Assembly: GCF_031755915.1 (NCBI RefSeq)
Contig: NC_083379.1
Span: forward strand, 16,725,501-16,789,500
Source of the DNA: Ziziphus jujuba
Taxonomy: Eukaryota > Streptophyta > Magnoliopsida > Rosales > Rhamnaceae
Direction of reading: 5' to 3'
Length of the DNA: 64,000 bases
The position numbers and the translations under genes were made by a program. Of the stretch, positions 11,267 to 22,984 are shown piece after piece. Position 1 is the first letter of the stretch. Every line of letters begins with the position of its first letter. Under the pieces are notes generated by a model, which worked only from the letters and a program-made list of their open reading frames with translations, was not told the DNA's origin and did not search any database.

Positions 11267-11380
11267 ATGCTAACTTTGTTTGGATTTGACCAATTTGGGT
11301 TGACTTCATTTAGATTTGGTCTATTCAAGATGACTTCATTTGGAGTTGGTCTATCTGATATGACTTCATCTTGATTTCCT
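11267..11380. repeat. Tandem repeat of about 31 bp, four copies
   Basis: Units beginning TGACTTCATTTGGATTTGGT, or TAACTTTG... in the first, start near 11267, 11297, 11328 and 11359. The last is partial. Confidence 0.55.
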
Positions 11381-12399
11381 TTAGGACTTTTTTTTTTTGT
11401 GTTACTTTAAAATCATTTTCCTGGTATTGTGGCTTTGGAATCGCCAATTTAAAGCTTGGAGGCTCTGAGTATGTCCTTCGAAACACCTCTCACAATTTTT
11501 CTATTTTTCTTACATAACATTTTCTTTCCTTTGCATTATGGTGACAGATCGACTTTTTTACTTAATTTCTTTATCGGTAACCTAAGTGTCCCATAATTTA
11601 GTTTGGCATGAGATAATCTTCTCATAGCTTAGCATGTACAAGTTGGATGACCCATGCATTGATGGTGGTGGTGGAAGTTAAGGTGTATCTTGTACTCCTC
11701 AATCAATAGTTTTCAATCAGAAGGGTTAAATGAGTTCATCTTTAATCCAACAATCAAGAATAGCATGAAGTTTGACATTCTAGCTTTGAATCGTGTCTCC
11801 TTTTCCTTCCTTTTATTCCTTTTGGATTGTCTTTGGTTTCCTTTTGTCATTGCCAATGCTTGACAAGGTTCATTCTTTTTTTTTTCTTCCACATCTAGAT
11901 GGATGTCTTGATGGATAATGAAGCCTATAAGGCAACTAACATGTGCCTTAAAAGTTAGGTGATATATAAATTCTTTAAATGTACCTAATAGTCTGTCTTA
12001 ATATTATTGATGCATATTTCCATAAGTATATCTTTTGTCATAGTCATCATAATATTCCACCGCTAAGTCCCAAAACCTTCACACAAGCTCCACCAATGGT
12101 TCCATAACCATTTATTGTATATTGTTTAACTTGATAATGGTGACTCATTCCTTGCTTTGAAAGTATTATCGACAAAGTTGTCCAACCAACTCATTTTATT
12201 TATTATTATTATTTTTTTTATGGATTTAACAACCAGGAAACCATTTATTGTATATTATTTACTTTTCTAGAACTCTCACTGATAAAGGTTCAAATCACCA
12301 GCATTTACTCCGAGCGAGTCAATAAAATGGTTGATAAGCTCAATCAGTTATGATGTTGTGGAAAGCACCTCTAGCTGAGCCATTTAGGATAGCTCCACC
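11381..12399. other. Intergenic DNA, no gene recognised
   Basis: AT-rich sequence with homopolymer T runs near 11390, 11880 and 12210. No coding domain or element boundary was found on either strand. Confidence 0.4.
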
Positions 12400-12860
12400 A
12401 GATATGGAATTTGAGACAATTCCTCTAAATGTAGCATATAAGATAGCTCTTTTGGCTGCTTTATTTTGTACTTGGGATGGGTATTTGAATTAGTTCCTCT
12501 GAATGCCGCATCTGTAGACAGTTACTCTAAATGGGCATTTAAATCAATTCCATTATATGCAGCATTTGAATCAGTTACTCTGGTTGCAGCATTTGTGTAT
12601 AGCTACTCCAAATGGGCAAACTAAATTAGCTCCTTTAGATGCAGTATTTGTGATAGTTTCTCTGGATGCAGCATTTGGGAACATATACTTCAAATGAGCA
12701 TTTGAATCAGTTCCTCAAGATGTAACATTTGTGGACAGCTATTCCAAATGGCCATTTGAATTAGCTCTTTAAGATGCATCATTTATGATTTTTTTTTTTA
12801 ATATGGTATTCATAATAGCTTTTTTCGAATGTATATTTTAAGGTAGCTCATCCGGATGTG
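12400..12860. repeat. Minisatellite of about 25 bp, many degenerate copies
   Basis: A unit like GCATTTGAATCAGTTCCTCT alternates with GCATTTGTGGACAGCTACTC, so the higher-order period is about 52 bp. Roughly fifteen subunits can be followed. Drift is strong at both ends. Confidence 0.6.
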
Positions 12861-13640
12861 CCACACTAAATACAATAACTTCAAACCAACTTATATTAAA
12901 AATATTAGCTTATTAAAGATTACCATTTGATCAGGTGGCAAATGATTTGTTGTTTTCCTTTCGATTGGCAGAAGGCACTCATATGGTCCACTCCAGATTA
13001 ACTCTTCTAGGTACATTGGATACAAGTCCTTCTTTAGAAGTTTTCTACCTTTGCTTCCAAATGCATAATCAAGTTGGCAAGTGACAAAAATGTTGTTCTT
13101 CCAAATGGCTGCTACTTTTATTGGGTGGCGGAAGCCACTATGTCTTTATGTTGCATCAAGAATATGAGCTCGTTGAAAGGTTGCTAATTCTTTTTTCCGG
13201 TGGAGTAAGCACCATATCCTTGCGTTGAAAGGGCATTCAAATGAACAGGTTCTCTTGTAACATCTGGATTGTATTAATTAAGTATTTTTTGTTATCTTAG
13301 AACTCTTGGATGGAATTTACCACGTTCTCCATGGTGATATCTTTTTAGTCACCTTCTTTTTGGTTTGTTCCATTGCTTTGGCTAGTTTCTCTTTTTTTTC
13401 TCCATTTTCTACACTTTGAGTCCTTGGGGATTTGGATGCATTTTTCAACTTTGGCTTGCCTCGTAGCTCCCCATTGAAATCACCTTTTAATGTTGGCATA
13501 GAAATGTGTCACAACTGCCTGGATCTTTGGATTTCATATATCCACTCGGATTTGGACCAGCTTTGGATAAATTGCCCTCACACATGGATCAGATGAGCAT
13601 CTGAATCCTTTTAGCTTTGCACATTTGTTCATATCGAGAC
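12861..13640. other. Intergenic DNA, no gene recognised
   Basis: A lysine-rich minus-strand frame of 60 codons (13317-13499) has no recognisable domain. I do not call it a gene. Confidence 0.4.
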
Positions 13641-13935
13641 GAGCACACCCAGATTAGGCCTCTTAGATCATCAATGATGGTGAGCCAAGTAAGTGCACTC
13701 CAACTCATGGTTCTTAATGACACACCTAATCATAAACTCAAAGAAAACACCACTCAAAGATAACAAAGAATATGGGAATCTAGATAGGGCCGAGCACAAC
13801 AAGATTAGGCCTCTTAGATTCTCAATGATGGTGAGCCAAGTTAGTGCACTCCAGCTCATGGTTCTTAATGACAGACCTAATCATAAACTCAAAGATAACA
13901 AAGAATATGGGAATTCAACTCTCAAATGGAGTGAG
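13641..13935. repeat. Tandem duplication with 151-bp period
   Basis: GAGCACA...AGATTAGGCCTCTTAGAT at 13641 recurs at 13792, and the match continues through GGTGAGCCAAG, AGTGCACTCCA and TTCTTAATGACA to AGAATATGGGAAT. Only scattered differences and a short indel separate the copies, so it is younger than the other tandem repeats nearby. Confidence 0.8.
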
Positions 13936-14992
13936 TTAGTATAGAGTAGTTTATGGAATACTTTTGCAATAATACTCTTTTATTTATATGACAAAACCAA
14001 TTACCCCAAATAATAATAGAAATTTATGAACATAAAAATCTAATAAAATAATCTCATATATGAAGCAAAGTAAGATAAATAAAGAGAAAATGTTTAAAAC
14101 AAAGAATAAATCTATGTAACTTAGAGGATTAAAAGGTATGTAGTTCAGATGGCATAAAATGGTCTTCATCCAAATGAATTGAAAGTGTCACATATACAAG
14201 TAATTATGGCATTAAATATAAAATAAAATATGCTCAAAAAGTCAAATACACTTAAACTAAAAAGGCTTTGAACAAGAAAATACAAATGATGGAAAGTATA
14301 ACCCACATAAACATTTATAAGTAAATATAATCAAATATATGAATAATCCAAAACTAAATGTACATAAATAACTTGACCTTTCTATGCATACAAGTGATGA
14401 ATATTACAAAGCACAAACAAGATAAGTACATATTTACACATAAAAGCAAGAGAAACACATATTCATACATAAATATTTCCCTCTTTCAAATGTAAAGCAA
14501 GATGGGGTAAAAGATTTAGAAAAAGAAGGGAAGCAAACTTTTTGACATATTTATAAGCAGTATCTTTGTGTTAACTAAACTAATAGAGTAATATACTCTA
14601 AGTTTGAACATAAATGAAGGGGAATCTTAAAGAAATGAAGATAATCTTGAGATTTGGGTTCTATAGTGAAAAAGGGTAGTTCAAAGGTTATTAAAGTTTG
14701 AGCTATAATGTTTTAACTTTTTCCTAAAATGGGTAAAGAATAATTTGGAGGTTCAGGCATGGTATGGCTGGAAGGAGGACAAAGAAGAAGAAAAGGAAGA
14801 AGAGAAAAGAACCCCAAGTTGAAAGATAGGCACTTTCATACAAGGTTCCAAACCCTATTTCAATCCTTACATTTATTCATTAAAGAATTTGTTATCCATT
14901 AAATAGTAATAAGGATTTGGTAATGATAATGGATAAAGGGAGGGAAAAGTCGAAAAAAATGGGGTTTGGTTTCCTTAAATGGTCTATATATG

Positions 14993-14996
<4 letters not shown>
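13936..14996. other. Intergenic AT-rich DNA
   Basis: No domain-bearing frame was found on either strand. There is purine-rich text near 14770-14830 (GAAGAAGAAAAGGAAG). No RNA gene was seen. Confidence 0.45.
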
Positions 14997-15036
<40 letters not shown>

Positions 15037-15090
15037 TTGAGTGTGAGAAAGAGACTTGAAAAACATATATAGATAGGTAAATATATGTGA

Positions 15091-15123
<33 letters not shown>

Positions 15124-15134
15124 ATATATATATA
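14997..15134. repeat. GA and TA microsatellites
   Basis: A (GA)n tract of about 37 bp (14997-15033) is followed by an interrupted (TA)n tract (15092-15134). The minus-strand frames across them encode only LS and YI repeats and are artefacts. Confidence 0.9.
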
Positions 15135-15735
15135 AGCACACGCAATTGCATGCGGACACACACATATGTATAAAGTGCCAAAATGTAATATATTAAATAG
15201 AAAATGGTTGGACTATTGGAATGGGAATTTGGGCCTAGGAATTAGGCCAACAAATGCATATGATTGGTTAAATTATTAACCTTAAACAAGAATGAGTTTG
15301 GTCTAACTACTTGAGTTTGACTAATACTATAGGAAAATATCACTTAATGGCTTAATATAGATTATTTTATCATTTTAGGTTAAGAATCCCTAAGTGGGTC
15401 ATCTTTTGATAAAATAAATATATTAAACTTACATTACAAGGTTTGTGCCAGCCAAATTTTTCCCCAACAAAAGCCTTAAATAACTAGCTTTTTTTTTTTC
15501 TTTTTTTTTTCTTTTGGTGGCTACCCTTTACGTATTTATGTATACAAATAATTTATTTGAGTAAAAATATGAATTTATGCCTAATTGACCAACTAGACTC
15601 TTTGTATCAAAATTGGATATCAGCATTCTCCAATTATAGTGTGCATATTTAAGAAAAATATTGTTTTTTAATGAAATTTTAGAATGTTTAATAAATTAGA
15701 TATAAATTATAAAATATATATGATATTATTGTAAA
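15135..15735. other. Intergenic DNA, no gene seen
   Basis: AT-rich flank between the microsatellites and the Helitron-like end. T runs lie near 15490-15512. No domain was found. Confidence 0.45.
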
Positions 15736-15762
15736 CTAGCATCCATCCCGGTGTGATGCACA
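15736..15762 (-). mobile_element. Candidate Helitron 3' terminus (minus strand)
   Basis: Read on the minus strand, GTGCATCACACCGGGATGGA is followed by TGCTAG and then T. Plant Helitrons typically end in a short GC-rich hairpin a few bases before CTAG, with T as the next host base. Here the stem is decayed. A TC start with TATATAGTATATAAAA text on the same strand at 16790 could be its 5' end, giving about 1.06 kb. No Rep/helicase coding was found. Confidence 0.4.
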
Positions 15763-16344
15763 GTATATCTAACCATAATAGATGATTTTAAAAATAATCT
15801 ATAATAATTAAATATATTTAAAAAAATTATTATTAATAAGTATATTTAGACTTTTTTTTTTCAATCTATACTATAAAAGTTTGTTAAAAACTATAAATTT
15901 AACCTTTACATATAATACTATACAATTATAGAATTCAAATTCAAAAATATTTACCAATATAATTTATTCCATATATGAAATTTTCCTATCTAATTTTTTC
16001 AATTTATGGAATTTAAATTCAAATTCAAATTCAAATGTATTTTTTGATTCTTTGCAAATAATTAATTTCTATATATTAAATACTCATAATGTATTTTAAT
16101 TATATAATTAATTATTTATTTATTTATATTATTACTATTTATCCTATAAACACCTTTTTACCTTAAAAAGTAATTTATTTATGGAATTCAAATTAAAAAA
16201 ATGTTTACGTATTTAATTCAAATTCAAATATATTTATATAGTATTTTCCATCTATGGAATTAAAATTCAAATTCAAATGTATTTTTTGATTTTTTGCAAA
16301 TAATAAAATTTCCTATATTAAATACTTATAATATGATTTAATTA

Positions 16345-16375
<31 letters not shown>

Positions 16376-17109
16376 AACCTAATTAACAATAATTTTGATT
16401 TAAATAGAGGTATATATATACATATCATATATATACAGCTTCACTACCATATGTGTTGGTTTGTAAATTATGATATAGATCAGCATCAAATTATGTATAA
16501 CTTATGATGTGTTGTATATATTTTATTTTAATATTACATATAATTTGATTATGATCTACATTTAATGTGCTTGACAATATTCATTTTATATATATAATAT
16601 TATAAATATATATTTATTGTTTATTTAAAATTTATTTCAAAACAAAAATTGATTTTATATACATTTGGGTACAACTGTAAAAGATAAGATCATAAAAAAA
16701 TGTAATTAAAATAAAGAAGATGATTTTGAAAGAAAATTGAATTGCTAATTTGCTTACGTATCACTCTTCTTATTTTATATACTATATAGAAAAATCATCT
16801 TGATACAAACTTAGATCGACTTGCGCCTAAACCCGTATTATATTAGCTCAAATCTTAATTAAGTTCAAGTTCTTATGAAAACCTTAACACCTAACCAATT
16901 TGTGATTAGAAACCTTGGTATAATAAAGATGCCACAACAGGTGATAGATATCCTATTAATAAGTCAAAACTAAAACACTCACTCTCTAATGGTGTTTTAG
17001 GTGTTCAAAGAGAAAAAAGAGAATTCTATCTCACAATTAATTTTCTGAATAATATTTAAGCTGCTTTCTCAATTTAAATAATTCTTTAAGGCTTTCAATG
17101 AACAAAATA

Positions 17110-17860
17110 AAACCCTAAAAGGATTAAGAAATCTCAGCCAACATAGAATCAAATTAGGAAATTGCCTAATTTCACACCCTTTCCTAATCTAATTTGTATT
17201 AATTAATTCCTTAATTTTGAAAAAGGAATTAATTAATTGACAACCAAAATAATAAAATAATAACTTTCCTAAGTCAACTTTTCCAGTAAAATAATTAAAT
17301 AAAACCAAAATAAAAACTAGTTTCCTAAAACAAAAAGTCAAAATCAAATTAGGAAACTAGTTGACTAGTTTGAGTACTAAGCTAACTTTGACTAATTTTC
17401 AGCTTGTAAAGGCTCCAAATATATTCCAATACGGCATGTAGGATGTCAAATAGGATTAATGATGATTCCCACATGTTCTCCTTGATTGGAACAAAGAGAA
17501 AATGCCAAATCAGCAAAATACAGTAAAGCTAGCGGTAAAAACAGCATTTTCGGCCCAAAAGTCCTTGCATGCGCAAATCACCATTTTAGTTGCTTTAGCT
17601 TCTGTCTTGTCTTCATTCCATGATCTCTTAGTGATATTCATTGAATTCATGAAGTTTTGGATCCATTCCTTGCTTCTCGAAGTCCAAAACTGTACTAAAA
17701 CGGCTACCCAGGTCCATATCGTCCTCCACCACTTCGATGCTTAAAACAAGCTTTGAATCTTCGAGTATTGATAAGCCGTATTGAGAATTGATAACTCATT
17801 GTATGAAGCCAGCCAGGTTTTCCTTGAATCTCTTGGCTTGAGCTCTAGTTCTCTAATCAT
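17110..17860 (-). mobile_element. Gypsy-like fragment, copy 1 (decayed)
   Basis: This stretch matches 18205-18985 over its whole length with many changes. Shared landmarks are TTAATTAATTCCTT, CAAATTAGGAAACT, AGCAAAATACAGTAAAGC, GTTTTGGATCCATTCC, CTACCCAGGTCCATA and CTTGGCTTGAGCTCTAGT. Read on the minus strand it corresponds to the end of a polyprotein plus a 3' untranslated or LTR-like part. The coding part here has stops. Confidence 0.5.
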
Positions 17861-18204
17861 TGATTATTTCCATTGCATATGTATAAATTAGAATAAAACC
17901 TAACTTTTATGCTATCTGTATTTTTTTAATGTATTCAAATAATCGTTGTTGATAAGGAAAAAAAAATAAAGAAATCTAAACGCAAGCACAACCAAATTTT
18001 GTAATGGATAGGAATGTGGTAAGAAATCTAAGCAATTTAAACATAAAAATAAGCCAAAAAAAAAAATAGTTACCTCATCCAAGCTAAGTTGAAACTCATA
18101 TTCTCCACTATTTTTAGTGTATGTGCCTCATACAAAAGTATGTGTTTATGTGTTTTCTAAACTTTAATATTTTCTAATCATACAAAATAGGCTAAGATTA
18201 CAAA

Positions 18205-18988
18205 GCAAAAACCCTAAAAAAATAAATTCAAAACCAGCCACCTATAGGAATTAAGAAACTTGGCTGAATTCTAATACTTCCTAAACTAAATTTCCTAAAC
18301 TAAATTTGATTAATTAATTCCTTTATTTTGAATTTAGAATTAATTAATTTACAATGGAAATAATAAATTAATAACTTTCCTAAACTTATTTGTCCAGCAA
18401 ATAAATAAATAAAAACTAAAAAGTAATGGAAGTTTCCTAAAACAAAAAGTAAAAACAAATTAGGAAACTAAAATACTAGCTTTTTGACTAAGTTGACTTT
18501 GACCAATTTAAACTCCAAATCAGCTTCAAGATGCTTTTTAGAATGCCAAATAAGCTGAATATGAAGCCCCACACGTTTCCCTTGCTTGTAAGAAAGAGAA
18601 AAAGCCAACTCAGCATAATACAGTAAAGCCAGTACAAAATACAGCAAAACCCGGCAAATCTTGGACCCCATGCGCACACCACCTGTTTGTTTGCCTTTGA
18701 AGCTGCCTTGACTTGATTTCATGACTTAGAAGACTTATGAATTGAGTCTATAAAGTTTTGGAACCATTTCATGCTGCCCGATCTCCATTTGTGCACCAAA
18801 ACGCTACCCAGGTCCATACCGGCCTCCATCATTTGTATGCTTAGGATAGGTCTTGGCTCTTTGGATATGGACAAGCCCTTTTGAGTATGAATTATTCCCT
18901 GGATAAAAGCAGCAATATTGTCCTTAAACTTCTTAGCTTGAGCTCTAAACTTCTTAGCTTGAGCTCTAGTGATCGGCCTGGTCTTCAT
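18205..18988 (-). pseudogene. Gypsy-like polyprotein C-terminal remnant, copy 2
   Basis: A minus-strand frame (18988-18719, 89 codons) begins MKTRPITRAQAKKFRAQAKK. The 'TRAQAKKF' motif resembles the TRARAKK-type motif near the C-terminus of many plant gypsy polyproteins, and the ITRAQAKKF/RAQAKKF text is itself a short internal duplication. After the stop near 18719 come AT-rich sequences with TTAATTAATTCC text like a retrotransposon 3' end. The tandem sister copy lies at 17110-17860. It is far too short to be functional. Gypsy assignment is from one motif only. Confidence 0.45.
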
Positions 18989-20469
18989 CCTATCGAATCA
19001 GCACCCCAGCGAGTTGTCGATTGTGTGGGCTCGGGCAGAATCACATCATATATATATATACATATATATTTTGTTAACATATATATATATATATATATAA
19101 GTACATCTTAAACATTTTTTGAAAAATATTAAAAAAAACATTATTCATCATAAATTTCTTAGTAAGAAAATAAATCTCATTATTAGTTACTGTATTTTAA
19201 TCATATTATTTTATAATAAAATTATATTTATTACATATCCATATATGGATATGTATTAGTTTATAAAATTATTATGTGAAATATTTTAATAAAAAAATCT
19301 TTTATTACATACATATTTTTTTCCTTATCTTTTAAAATTTAAAAAAGAAACCAACTAAGGAGCTCAATCTCATTATTAATTTATTTATGATTACATATAT
19401 TTTAAAGATATCAAATAAGAATATTAATCTTATTATTGAAATCTATATATTAGAATATTAAAATTTCATTTATTACATATACATATATGAATATGTATTA
19501 GTATATGGAATTTTTATGTAAAATATATTTAATAAAAAGAATATATTTTATTATATATAAAATCTCATTCTCGATTACTGTATATAAAATCTATTATTTT
19601 GCAATAAAATAAACATAAAAACTAATAAAAATATTTATATATAAATTATCATTTTTTTATTACTTTCTTATAAGTATATAAAATTTATGTACTTCAATTT
19701 AAATATATACATACAATATTTTTTTTCATTGTTTTTGTGTTTCGTATTTTTTATTATTTACTGAGAATGTGATATGATTATATATATATACAATATTATT
19801 TACTATATATATTATCATAATCTTAAGATAACCTGAAGGTGTCATTTACTAATTTATAGCTAAATATATTTGACTTATTCGGTAAATAAAATAAAGTCAA
19901 ATATTTTGTTTATTTTAAATTTATTTCATAATTATTACCATATCTAGTTATTGAATGCAATAAATATTGCAATTTCATTATTATAATAATTTATCCTTTT
20001 TAAAACTATATAATGTAATAGTAATAATAACAATAATATACAATTTAAAAACGATAATAGCTGCGTTATTGGGTAATGATCTTCAAGATCTTCCCTATTA
20101 GCCCGAATATACTTTATCAAAATCTAATCTTCATAAACCGTTCATCTAATATAATAATAAAAATATATATTAATTGGTAATAAAATAAGATCAAATAATT
20201 TGTTTTGAAAATAAATCTTATTTTCCAAGTTAACAATTATTATTTAAGATATTATATTTTTATATCTAAATAAAAAGATATCTTTATTAATTTTCATGTA
20301 ACCATACTTGTATATGTAAAAATATTTAAAATATATTTAATTAAGGAAACTATATATATGCCAATTGCATATTTGATTTATTTCACTTATTTGGTAAACA
20401 AAACAAAATCAAATATTTTGTTTATTTTAAATTTATTTCAAATTTATTATCGTATGTCATTTTATCAAA
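18989..20469. other. AT-rich DNA without genes
   Basis: TA microsatellites lie at about 19048-19060 and 19078-19099. The rest is A/T runs and short direct repeats, with TATTTTGTTTATTTTAAATT near 19902 and again near 20416. No coding domain was seen. Confidence 0.5.
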
Positions 20470-20702
20470 TGTTTGATAGTTGCTGATAGTTATATCAAAA
20501 TTTGATTTTATATATATTTGGTTATAATCATAAAAGATAAAATAATAAATAAACAAATAATAAATAAAATATAAATAAAAATGATGTTTTTGGAAGAAAT
20601 TTAGAAGAAGAGTATGCTAACACGTAACACATACTTTTATTCTTTATATGTTATATAAATATATAGATTTGGTGCACGTGTAACTCCCGTGGCCAAACCT
20701 AG

Positions 20703-21516
20703 TACATATAGATATATATAACCAAGCCCATAATAGTTTTACCATTAACAGTTTCTTTTTCAATACTTGGATAGGAGAATTAATATTTAAAATTTAACTT
20801 ATAGTTCATTAGGCTCTTGTAAGGTTCATTTCCCCGTAAAATTTCATTTAAGGCTCACTTTCATTTCTATTATATATATATAACAACATAAATTTGACTT
20901 TGTATTTCATTTTCTCATTTGTAATGAAAATAGATATGCATAATTAATTAAATAGAAATCAAACTTTACAAAAAATTTACTTCTTTTTTTTTTTTTTTTT
21001 GGTTGTGTTAGTTTGGGAAGGTTTTAGGATTTTAAAGCTGCCTTTGATTTTTTTCCTATAGGTTTTTTATCCTTTAGGAATATCCAATTCTTTCTTTCTT
21101 CCTTGTACTTTTATTTTTTATTTTTGGAAAAAAAATATCCAATTAATTCTGTAATATATTTCCTATTAATAAACTAGTTTAAGGACTGATATCCTCATAA
21201 ATTACAGTGTATAATTAATGGGTTCTTTATATTTAATTACTTTAGTAAATACTACAATTAAAGATTTTATATATTTAATTGCTTTGCTTACCAAGATTGG
21301 TAAGCGGACACTAACCGGCATCATAATCTATGAATTAATTAGAGAATAAATTGAGTACTATATATAAGCAATTGCTTCGAAAATATAGATAGATATTATA
21401 TTATATATTTCATTTAATCCAAGTTACATTTATTTAGCATAAAGCAAGCGTGCATATTCATCAATTCCAATAGATGATCGTTATTCATATTTTCATTAAT
21501 TACTAGTAGATGATCA
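20703..21516. other. Downstream flank of the two-UBL gene
   Basis: Non-coding, AT-rich, with a T run at about 20983-21000. It lies 3' of the minus-strand gene. AATAAA-like signals are present by chance frequency, and none can be singled out. Confidence 0.45.
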
Positions 21517-22108
21517 TTATTCATATTTCTTAAATACAAGATTCAAAGCAGAACCTTCGTCAACATTAACACTAGGCAAAGTCAAATGATTATCAAGTAC
21601 CATATCCTCTTGTCCCTCTCGTTGGAGAAAATAACAGTGCTCACTATAGGAACCGGAACCGTAAAAAATGTTGAGAGCCTTCAGCTTCAGTTGCTCCACG
21701 GTCATACCATTGTCGGCAGTTACATATATAGGATTAAGAAGATCCTCTTTTTTTATACTAACTCGAAATTTCCTAAAGACTGCTACGTAATTGGTAATTC
21801 CAAAGGAGCTTATTGGAAGATCATCGCCGAGTAGCCGTCTATCTTCAAGCACAAGTTCTTGGTTATTCGCATCCAAAAAAATCACCTCCTGTATCTTCTT
21901 CTTCAGTTCCCAAAGTGCTTCATCAGTCCTAACCGAAACACAGCCTGCTTCCTTATTACGCCAATGAACAATCACGGAAATACACTGCCAAAAAAATGTT
22001 TTCAACATATGCTTATTAGAACTTTATATATAAATAGATATGTATGTATATCTATATGTATAGCTCTTAGAAGTCATAAATATTGCTTACCACCGTTGGT
22101 GGTTGCAT
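21517..22108 (-). CDS. Two-domain ubiquitin-like protein (predicted two exons)
   Basis: The long frame (21517-22008) reads through TTTTTTGGCAG, a good 3' splice site, at 21985-21995. A better model joins exon 1 (22108-22091, ATG then MQPPTV, donor GTAAGC) to exon 2 (21984-21517) over a 106-bp GT-AG intron in the same frame, giving 161 residues. The first UBL fold spans about residues 7-78, with ELKKKIQEV as the helix and NQELVLEDRRLLGDD like the ubiquitin KQLEDGRTLSDY strand-turn; the second spans about 79-161. Neither ends in a processable GG, so a role as conjugated ubiquitin is unlikely; plant proteins of this type are poorly characterised. It lies on the same strand as the three-UBL copies at 36-63 kb and is clearly diverged from them. 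Expression is not shown. Confidence 0.6.
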
Positions 22109-22835
22109 ACTTGTATCCTTGCCGACCACCGTGATTATAAGGTAAATATGGAAATTAGTTGTATCTTAAAATGGTATGGTTTTTTCTTTTTAAAAAGAAA
22201 TTCTTCATGCTCTCGATCGCTAAGTAGCTATTCATAGCTATTGTATGTAAGACCAATAGTGGGTAGGTTGAATGTAATTTGGATGTCAAGCAAGTTTCCT
22301 ATATCATTTATGTTCATTTTATTCAAATTAAATTAATATCACACAAAAGATATTGGGAATAAAAAGTAATAAACATTTATGAAACAAACAATATATTATA
22401 TTCGAGCTAGCTAGCCTACAAATTAGACTGCAAATGCTATAAATTATGATTCTTGCCTAGCTAATTACCAATTTAATTTTAGCACGTATTTTGTGCTCCA
22501 TTTAATTTGTAGCTAGTCATTGTGTCATGGGAAATCAACTTTTAACTACCTACCTTCTCCTTATCAAATCATCAGACCACACCAAAAATAAAAATAAAAA
22601 ATAAAAATAAAAGTTACATATTTTATGTGGTTCAGCTTAGAATGCTGTACATAATAGGTCTATTGGGAGAGTTAGGCCTATATAGAGGCGCAAATGTGAA
22701 ATGTGAAAGATAAATTGGACCAATCTCAAGGGAACACCAAGCCCAAATCATAAATACAACAACAAAAGCCAGCTTATTTAACCCAATCTTAGCTCTTTCG
22801 GCAAACCATATATATATATATATATAATAAAATTT
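22109..22835. other. Upstream flank of the two-UBL gene
   Basis: Non-coding, with an A-rich AAAAATAAAAATAAAA stretch near 22584-22610 and a (TA)n tract at 22808-22827. An in-frame TAA lies ten codons upstream of the predicted start at 22108, which supports that start unless another upstream exon exists. Confidence 0.45.
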
Positions 22836-22984
22836 TATGGTGCGGACCACTTTAAAAAATGATAATTTTTTAAAAAATCGTTATCAATATTCGTCTTTGT
22901 GTGATAGTATTGATAATGGCTTTTTAAAAAACCATCATCTTTGCGGAGATCTACATGATAAAAATATGCGGACGTTCCCACCAT
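22836..22984. mobile_element. Fold-back MITE beside a TA tract
   Basis: Ends TATGGTGCGGAC and (complement) TATGGTGGGAACGTCCGC form an imperfect terminal inverted repeat. Inside, 22861-22889 pairs with 22908-22936 (about 23 of 29 positions; core CGTTATCAATA / TATTGATAATG). It is about 149 bp with no coding. The same ends occur at 60311-60450. TIR length and the DNA transposon superfamily are uncertain. Confidence 0.55.

Larger units (their letters stand above)
15865..20702 (+). mobile_element. Candidate AT-rich Helitron-like composite
   Basis: A TC start within TCTATACTATAAAAG at 15865, after an A, resembles plant Helitron 5' ends. At the right, GCACGTGTAACTCCCGTGG forms a CACG/CGTG hairpin ahead of CTAG at 20699-20702, and T follows, as expected for a Helitron 3' end. 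Between them the DNA is extremely AT-rich and is interrupted by gypsy-like fragments. Segments at about 16540-16790 and 20470-20690 are diverged direct repeats, and a motif like TCAAATATTTTGTTTATTTT recurs near 19900 and 20410. Whether the two ends belong to one element is inference. Confidence 0.3.

Noticed and set aside
14892..15181. Frames full of LS and YI repeats
   Set aside because: They are translations of (GA)n and (TA)n microsatellites.
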